Of a DNA stretch of 7,247 bases, positions 4,224 through 7,247 are shown piece after piece. The stretch's first letter is position 1. Each line of letters starts with the position of its first letter. The DNA lies in assembly GCA_030044775.1 (NCBI GenBank), contig JASICF010000360.1:1-7247 (forward strand). The letters run 5' to 3'. Under the pieces are notes generated by a model. That model worked only from the letters and a program-made list of their open reading frames with translations. It did not search any database and was not told the DNA's origin. This DNA is from Candidatus Sulfotelmatobacter sp. Its GTDB lineage: Bacteria > Acidobacteriota > Terriglobia > Terriglobales > Acidobacteriaceae. Both the position numbers and the translations under genes were made by a program.

Positions 4224-6914
4224 ATGCCTGACGAAAACAATCCCGAACTCCCCCTGACCCCACCCCCCGGCGGCGACTCCGGCGGCCCCGGCGCGCTGCA
4301 CATTCAGCCCGTCAATATCGAAGACGAGATGCGCAAGTCGTATCTCGACTACTCGATGTCCGTCATCATCGGCCGCGCCCTGCCCGACGTGCGTGATGGC
4401 CTCAAGCCCGTGCATCGTCGCATTCTTTACGCCATGCACGACATGGGCCTGTTGCACAATAAAAAGTTTTCCAAGTGCGCCGGCGTCGTCGGCGAGCTGC
4501 TCAAGAAATATCATCCTCACGGCGACAGCGCGGTTTACGACTCCCTCGTGCGCCTCGCCCAGCCCTGGTCGATGCGCTATCCGCTGATCGATGGCCAAGG
4601 CAATTTCGGCTCCATCGATGGCGACCCGCCCGCCGCATATCGTTACACCGAATGCCGCATGACCCGCATCGCTGAAGAGATGCTGGTCGATATCGAAAAA
4701 GAGGCCGTCGACTTCGTCCCCAATTTCGACGAGAGCACCTCCGAGCCGGTGGTTCTGCCCACGCGCATTCCCAACCTGCTGATCAACGGCTCGAATGGCA
4801 TCGCCGTCGGCATGGCAACGAACATCCCGCCGCACAACTTGACCGAAATTGTCGATGCGTCGATCACGCTAATCAACAATCCGGGCGCTCAACTTGCGGA
4901 AATTTTGAAGTTCGTGCAAGGCCCCGATTTCCCAACCTACGGCATCATCCACGGCCGGTCGGGAATTTTCGAAGCCTACCGCACCGGCCGCGGCCGTTTC
5001 ACCATGCGCGCCAAAGCCGCAATCGAAAACATCACCAAAGACCGCCAGGCCATCGTCGTCACCGAAATTCCGTACCAGGTGAACAAAACGGTTCTGATCA
5101 AGCGCATCGCACAGCTCGTCAACGACAAGGAAATCGAAGACATCGCCGACGTCAACGATTACAGCGACCGTGAAGGCATGCGCATCGTCATCGAGCTCAA
5201 GCGGGGTAGTGAACCGCAAATCGTTTTGAATCAGCTGTTCAAGCACACGCAGATGCAGGAAGGCTTTTCGATGATCCTGCTGGCCGTGGTCAACGGCCAG
5301 CCGCGCGAACTGGGATTGATCGAGGCCATCAAGCTCTTCATCAATCACCGCGTCGAAGTTGTGCGCCGCAGAACTGCATTCTTACTGGGCAAGGCCCGCG
5401 ACCGCGAGCACATTCTCGAAGGCTATCTCACCGCGCTCGATCATCTCGATAACGTCATCACCATCATTCGCGCCAGCGCCAACCGCGCTGACGCGCGCGA
5501 GAATTTGGTCCTTTATTTCGGCGGCAAGAAGATCGACATCAACACCACCGGCCGCGCGCCCAAGCTCGATGCGGAGAAACCTTTCACTGGAAAGCAAGCC
5601 GATGCCATTCTCGAACTGCAATTGCATCGCTTGACGAAACTTTCTATCGACGAAATTTCCAACGAACTGAAAGAAGTGCGCGACAACATCGCGGAATACG
5701 AATCGATCCTCGGCTCGGAGAAAAAACTGCGCAGCGTCATCGTCAAGGAGCTGGAAGAAATCAAGAAGCTCTACGGCGACGAGCGCCGTACGCGCATCGA
5801 AGACGAAGCTGCCGAAATCGTTCTCGAAGATCTGATCGCCGATGAGCAGGTCGCCGTCACCTTCAGCCATTCCGGGTACATGAAGCGCACGCCGATCTCA
5901 ACCTATCGCATGCAGCGCCGCGGCGGCACCGGCCGTACCGGCATGAAGACGCGCGAAGAGGATTTTGTCGAGCATCTTTTCATTGCTTCGACGCACGCTT
6001 ACATTCTCATCTTCACCAACAAAGGCCGCGTCTACTGGCTCAAAGTCTACGAGATTCCCGACGTAAGTGCGGCTGGACGGGGCAAGCACATCGGCAACCT
6101 CATTGGCCTGCAGCCCGGCGAAACCGTTCGCACCATGCTCGCCGTGCGCAACCTCGAAGAAGAAAATAAATATGTTTTCTTCGCGACTCGCAATGGGCTG
6201 GTAAAAAAATCCGAACTGCGCGAGTTCATGCATGTACGCTCGAACGGCATCAACGCGATCGGCATCGAACAGGGGGACGAACTCGTCGCTGCCCGCGTCA
6301 CCGACGGGAACCAGATCGTCTTTTTGGCCTCGCACGAAGGCATGGCCGTGCGCTTCGACGAAAGCCACGTGCGCCCCATGGGCCGCGCCGCTTACGGAGT
6401 ATGGGGGATTGACCTCGAAAAAAACGATTATGTTGTCGGAATGACGGTCACGCCAAAGCCTGGCGCCGCACCGGTCGGAGCAGGCACGGAACTTGTAGGG
6501 ACAGCCGCCTCGGCTGTCCAGGGCGCGGAAGCGCCCAGCGACGTTGAAACCGTCGATCTTACCCAAGGCGGCAACCTCATTCTCTCGGTCACTGAAAACG
6601 GCTTCGGCAAGCGCACGCCGGCCGACGAATACCGCCTCACCAATCGTGGCGGCAAAGGCGTCATCAACCTGAAGACGACCGAGCGCGTCGGCAAAGTGGT
6701 CTCGATCGCGCTGGTCGACGAAGACTCGCAGGTCATGCTCATCAGCCAATACGGCAAAATCATCCGCATGGATTCGAAGACCATCCGCGAATCCGGCCGC
6801 AACGCGCAGGGCGTGCGGTTGTTGCAGATGGAACCGGGAGACCGCGTTGCCGCAGCTGTAGTCCTGGCGCCGGAAGAAGAACCGAACGGCAATGGGGGAA
6901 CGCTGATTCAGTAG
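4224..6914 (+). CDS. gyrA: DNA gyrase subunit A, carrying an in-frame REP-like insertion
   Basis: GyrA, with GyrB, forms the A2B2 gyrase that introduces negative supercoils into DNA. The 896-residue product is full length. After a Pro/Gly-rich N-terminal tail of about 28 residues comes the breakage-reunion domain: the quinolone-pocket sequence HPHGDSAVYD with S102 and D106 (E. coli S83, D87), and the catalytic tyrosine Y141 in RYTE (E. coli Y122). S102 and D106 are the residues of the quinolone-sensitive form. The GyrA box QRRGGTG (564-570) identifies gyrase rather than ParC; the usual Lys is Thr. Pinwheel blade signatures follow: AAGRGKHIGNL, RSNGINAIGI, GRAAYGVWGID, NRGGKGVINL and GRNAQGVRLL. 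Residues 743-783 form a long linker between blades 4 and 5, and residues 758-771 of it are encoded by a REP-like repeat. ATG 4224 is the first start after the in-frame stop at 4188-4190; no clear ribosome site precedes it. gyrB is not adjacent. Confidence 0.97.
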   Translation: MPDENNPELPLTPPPGGDSGGPGALHIQPVNIEDEMRKSYLDYSMSVIIGRALPDVRDGLKPVHRRILYAMHDMGLLHNKKFSKCAGVVGELLKKYHPHGDSAVYDSLVRLAQPWSMRYPLIDGQGNFGSIDGDPPAAYRYTECRMTRIAEEMLVDIEKEAVDFVPNFDESTSEPVVLPTRIPNLLINGSNGIAVGMATNIPPHNLTEIVDASITLINNPGAQLAEILKFVQGPDFPTYGIIHGRSGIFEAYRTGRGRFTMRAKAAIENITKDRQAIVVTEIPYQVNKTVLIKRIAQLVNDKEIEDIADVNDYSDREGMRIVIELKRGSEPQIVLNQLFKHTQMQEGFSMILLAVVNGQPRELGLIEAIKLFINHRVEVVRRRTAFLLGKARDREHILEGYLTALDHLDNVITIIRASANRADARENLVLYFGGKKIDINTTGRAPKLDAEKPFTGKQADAILELQLHRLTKLSIDEISNELKEVRDNIAEYESILGSEKKLRSVIVKELEEIKKLYGDERRTRIEDEAAEIVLEDLIADEQVAVTFSHSGYMKRTPISTYRMQRRGGTGRTGMKTREEDFVEHLFIASTHAYILIFTNKGRVYWLKVYEIPDVSAAGRGKHIGNLIGLQPGETVRTMLAVRNLEEENKYVFFATRNGLVKKSELREFMHVRSNGINAIGIEQGDELVAARVTDGNQIVFLASHEGMAVRFDESHVRPMGRAAYGVWGIDLEKNDYVVGMTVTPKPGAAPVGAGTELVGTAASAVQGAEAPSDVETVDLTQGGNLILSVTENGFGKRTPADEYRLTNRGGKGVINLKTTERVGKVVSIALVDEDSQVMLISQYGKIIRMDSKTIRESGRNAQGVRLLQMEPGDRVAAAVVLAPEEEPNGNGGTLIQ
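6494..6536 (+). repeat. REP-like double hairpin, copy 3, inside gyrA
   Basis: The first 26 bases are identical to the copy at 2965: GTAG foot (6495-6498), GGACAGCCG (6499-6507), loop CCT, CGGCTGTCC (6511-6519). After a one-base spacer, the second hairpin is GGGCGC (6521-6526), loop GGAA, GCGCCC (6531-6536). It has a different stem sequence from copies 1 and 2 but the same layout. From GTA to the final CCC it is exactly 42 nt, read as 14 codons (V758-P771: VGTAASAVQGAEAP). The TAG inside GTAG is out of frame, so translation continues. Confidence 0.85.
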
Positions 6915-6920
6915 GTGGGG

Positions 6921-6995
6921 GCTGGCCCAGCTTAGCTTTTCGCTCCTGTAACTGTGAAAAGGCTGCCCCAGCTTTCCTTCTTTTGGAAAGCTGGG
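6921..6995 (+). repeat. Palindromic element between gyrA and the RAYT gene
   Basis: The core is a perfect 11-bp hairpin: CCCAGCTTTCC (6967-6977), loop TTCTTTT, GGAAAGCTGGG (6985-6995). A second CCCAGCTT (6926-6933) repeats the left arm and could pair alternatively with AAGCTGGG (6988-6995). AGCTTTTC near 6934-6941 and GAAAAGGCT near 6956-6964 form an additional imperfect pair. No T-run follows the hairpin, so a classical intrinsic terminator is not supported. The position directly before a RAYT gene fits a RAYT-flanking palindrome. Nothing else was recognised in 6996-7065. Confidence 0.6.
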
Positions 6996-7065
6996 CACCA
7001 CAGAGCTCGCCCGCCAAGTTCATTGGTCACATACAAGCCTTAACCTCCCGTGCTAACTCTCACCT

Positions 7066-7247
7066 GTGCCCAACAAGCCTCAGCGCTACTACGGTGCGGG
7101 ATATCTACACTTCATCACCTCAAGTTGTTATCAACGGATGCCGCTCCTCGCCAAGCCGCAGCATCGCGATTTGCTGCTTGAGGTTTTGGAGCAAGTGCGG
7201 CGACGATACCGCTTTGTGGTGGCCGGTTATGTGATCATGCCCGAGCA
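7066..7247 (+). CDS. REP-associated tyrosine transposase (RAYT, Y1_Tnp/IS200-like), 5' part only
   Basis: From GTG 7066 the frame reads PNKPQRYYGAGYLHFITSSC, then YQRMPLLAKPQHRDLLLEVL, then EQVRRRYRFVVAGYVIMPEH, and is cut by the window edge after 60 codons. RYYGAGYLHFIT-SCY near the start and GYVIMPEH at the end are typical of the Y1_Tnp domain (PF01797) in RAYT proteins. There MPEH or MPNH leads into the His-hydrophobic-His metal motif; the last codon fragment visible follows its probable first part. The catalytic tyrosine would lie further downstream, out of view. Such proteins nick and join single-stranded DNA at REP hairpins and are usually single-copy domesticated relatives of IS200/IS605 transposases. 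An in-frame TAA at 7054-7056 fixes GTG 7066 as the first start; no ribosome site is visible. It lies 152 bp after gyrA. Whether the full gene is intact cannot be seen. Confidence 0.9.
   Translation, partial: MPNKPQRYYGAGYLHFITSSCYQRMPLLAKPQHRDLLLEVLEQVRRRYRFVVAGYVIMPE

Noticed and set aside
4194..4835. Antisense open frame over the 5' part of gyrA
   Set aside because: Same reason: a GC-bias shadow opposite conserved gyrase sequence, with no promoter or ribosome site.
6418..6425. In-phase slippery heptamer A AAA AAC in gyrA, which would give a truncated GyrA by -1 frameshift
   Set aside because: No stimulatory structure is visible 5-9 nt downstream. A-runs are expected in Glu-Lys-Asn codons, and a second 7-A run at 6203-6209 is equally ordinary. 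The repeat hairpin is about 70 nt away, too far.
2965..6536. CRISPR array suggested by three near-identical repeats
   Set aside because: The copies are far apart and irregularly spaced, one is inside gyrA, and there are no spacers of uniform length and no cas genes.
6967..6995. Intrinsic terminator of gyrA
   Set aside because: The stem is perfect, but GCACCACAG follows instead of a T-run, and the T-rich loop is inside the hairpin. It is listed as a palindromic element instead.
5898..7001. Long antisense open frame of 367 codons over the 3' part of gyrA
   Set aside because: It is a shadow of gyrA codon bias. The sense strand has unambiguous GyrA motifs throughout, and the antisense product has no recognisable family; its GGCPY-type segment is just the reverse of the repeat.
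6983..7234. Open frame starting at 6983 on the plus strand
   Set aside because: It overlaps the RAYT gene in another frame; only the 7066 frame shows transposase motifs.

Overview
The window looks like a chromosomal segment from an Acidobacteriota soil bacterium (Koribacter or Sulfotelmatobacter type). This is inferred from remembered likeness of the small proteins, the GyrA and the REP-like repeats to that phylum; no database was consulted. Base composition is moderately GC-rich, coding is dense, and intergenic spaces carry dispersed palindromes.

Layout. 1-716 (minus) is the N-terminal part of a CPBP-type intramembrane protease that runs off the left edge. It is divergent from 772-2004 (plus), a polytopic membrane protein of probable GT-C glycosyltransferase fold. 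2111-2941 (plus) is a secreted or lipid-exposed protein of unknown function. It converges on 3184-3612 (minus), a small TfoX-N-like protein of unknown role. The 242-bp convergent gap holds two same-orientation copies of a double-hairpin repeat. 3687-3911 (plus) is a small coiled-coil protein, divergent from 3612; both genes have TATAAT boxes so close to their start codons that they look leaderless or nearly so. After a gene-free stretch of about 310 bp, 4224-6914 (plus) encodes full-length DNA gyrase subunit A. At 7066 a REP-associated tyrosine transposase (RAYT, Y1_Tnp/IS200-like) begins and is cut by the right edge at the first His of its probable HUH motif.

The main observation is a REP/RAYT-type system in three parts. 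The repeat unit is a GTAG-like foot, a 9-bp hairpin of GGACAGCCG type, a one-base spacer and a second hairpin whose sequence differs between copies while its structure is kept. It occurs twice in the convergent gap and once inside the gyrA reading frame. The gyrA copy is exactly 42 nt, so it adds 14 in-frame codons in a loop between blades 4 and 5 of the C-terminal pinwheel. A RAYT gene starts 152 bp after gyrA, with another strong palindrome in between.

Apart from the REP/RAYT elements the genes appear to be unrelated housekeeping and accessory loci rather than one operon. No rRNA, tRNA, CRISPR array or complete insertion sequence was seen.
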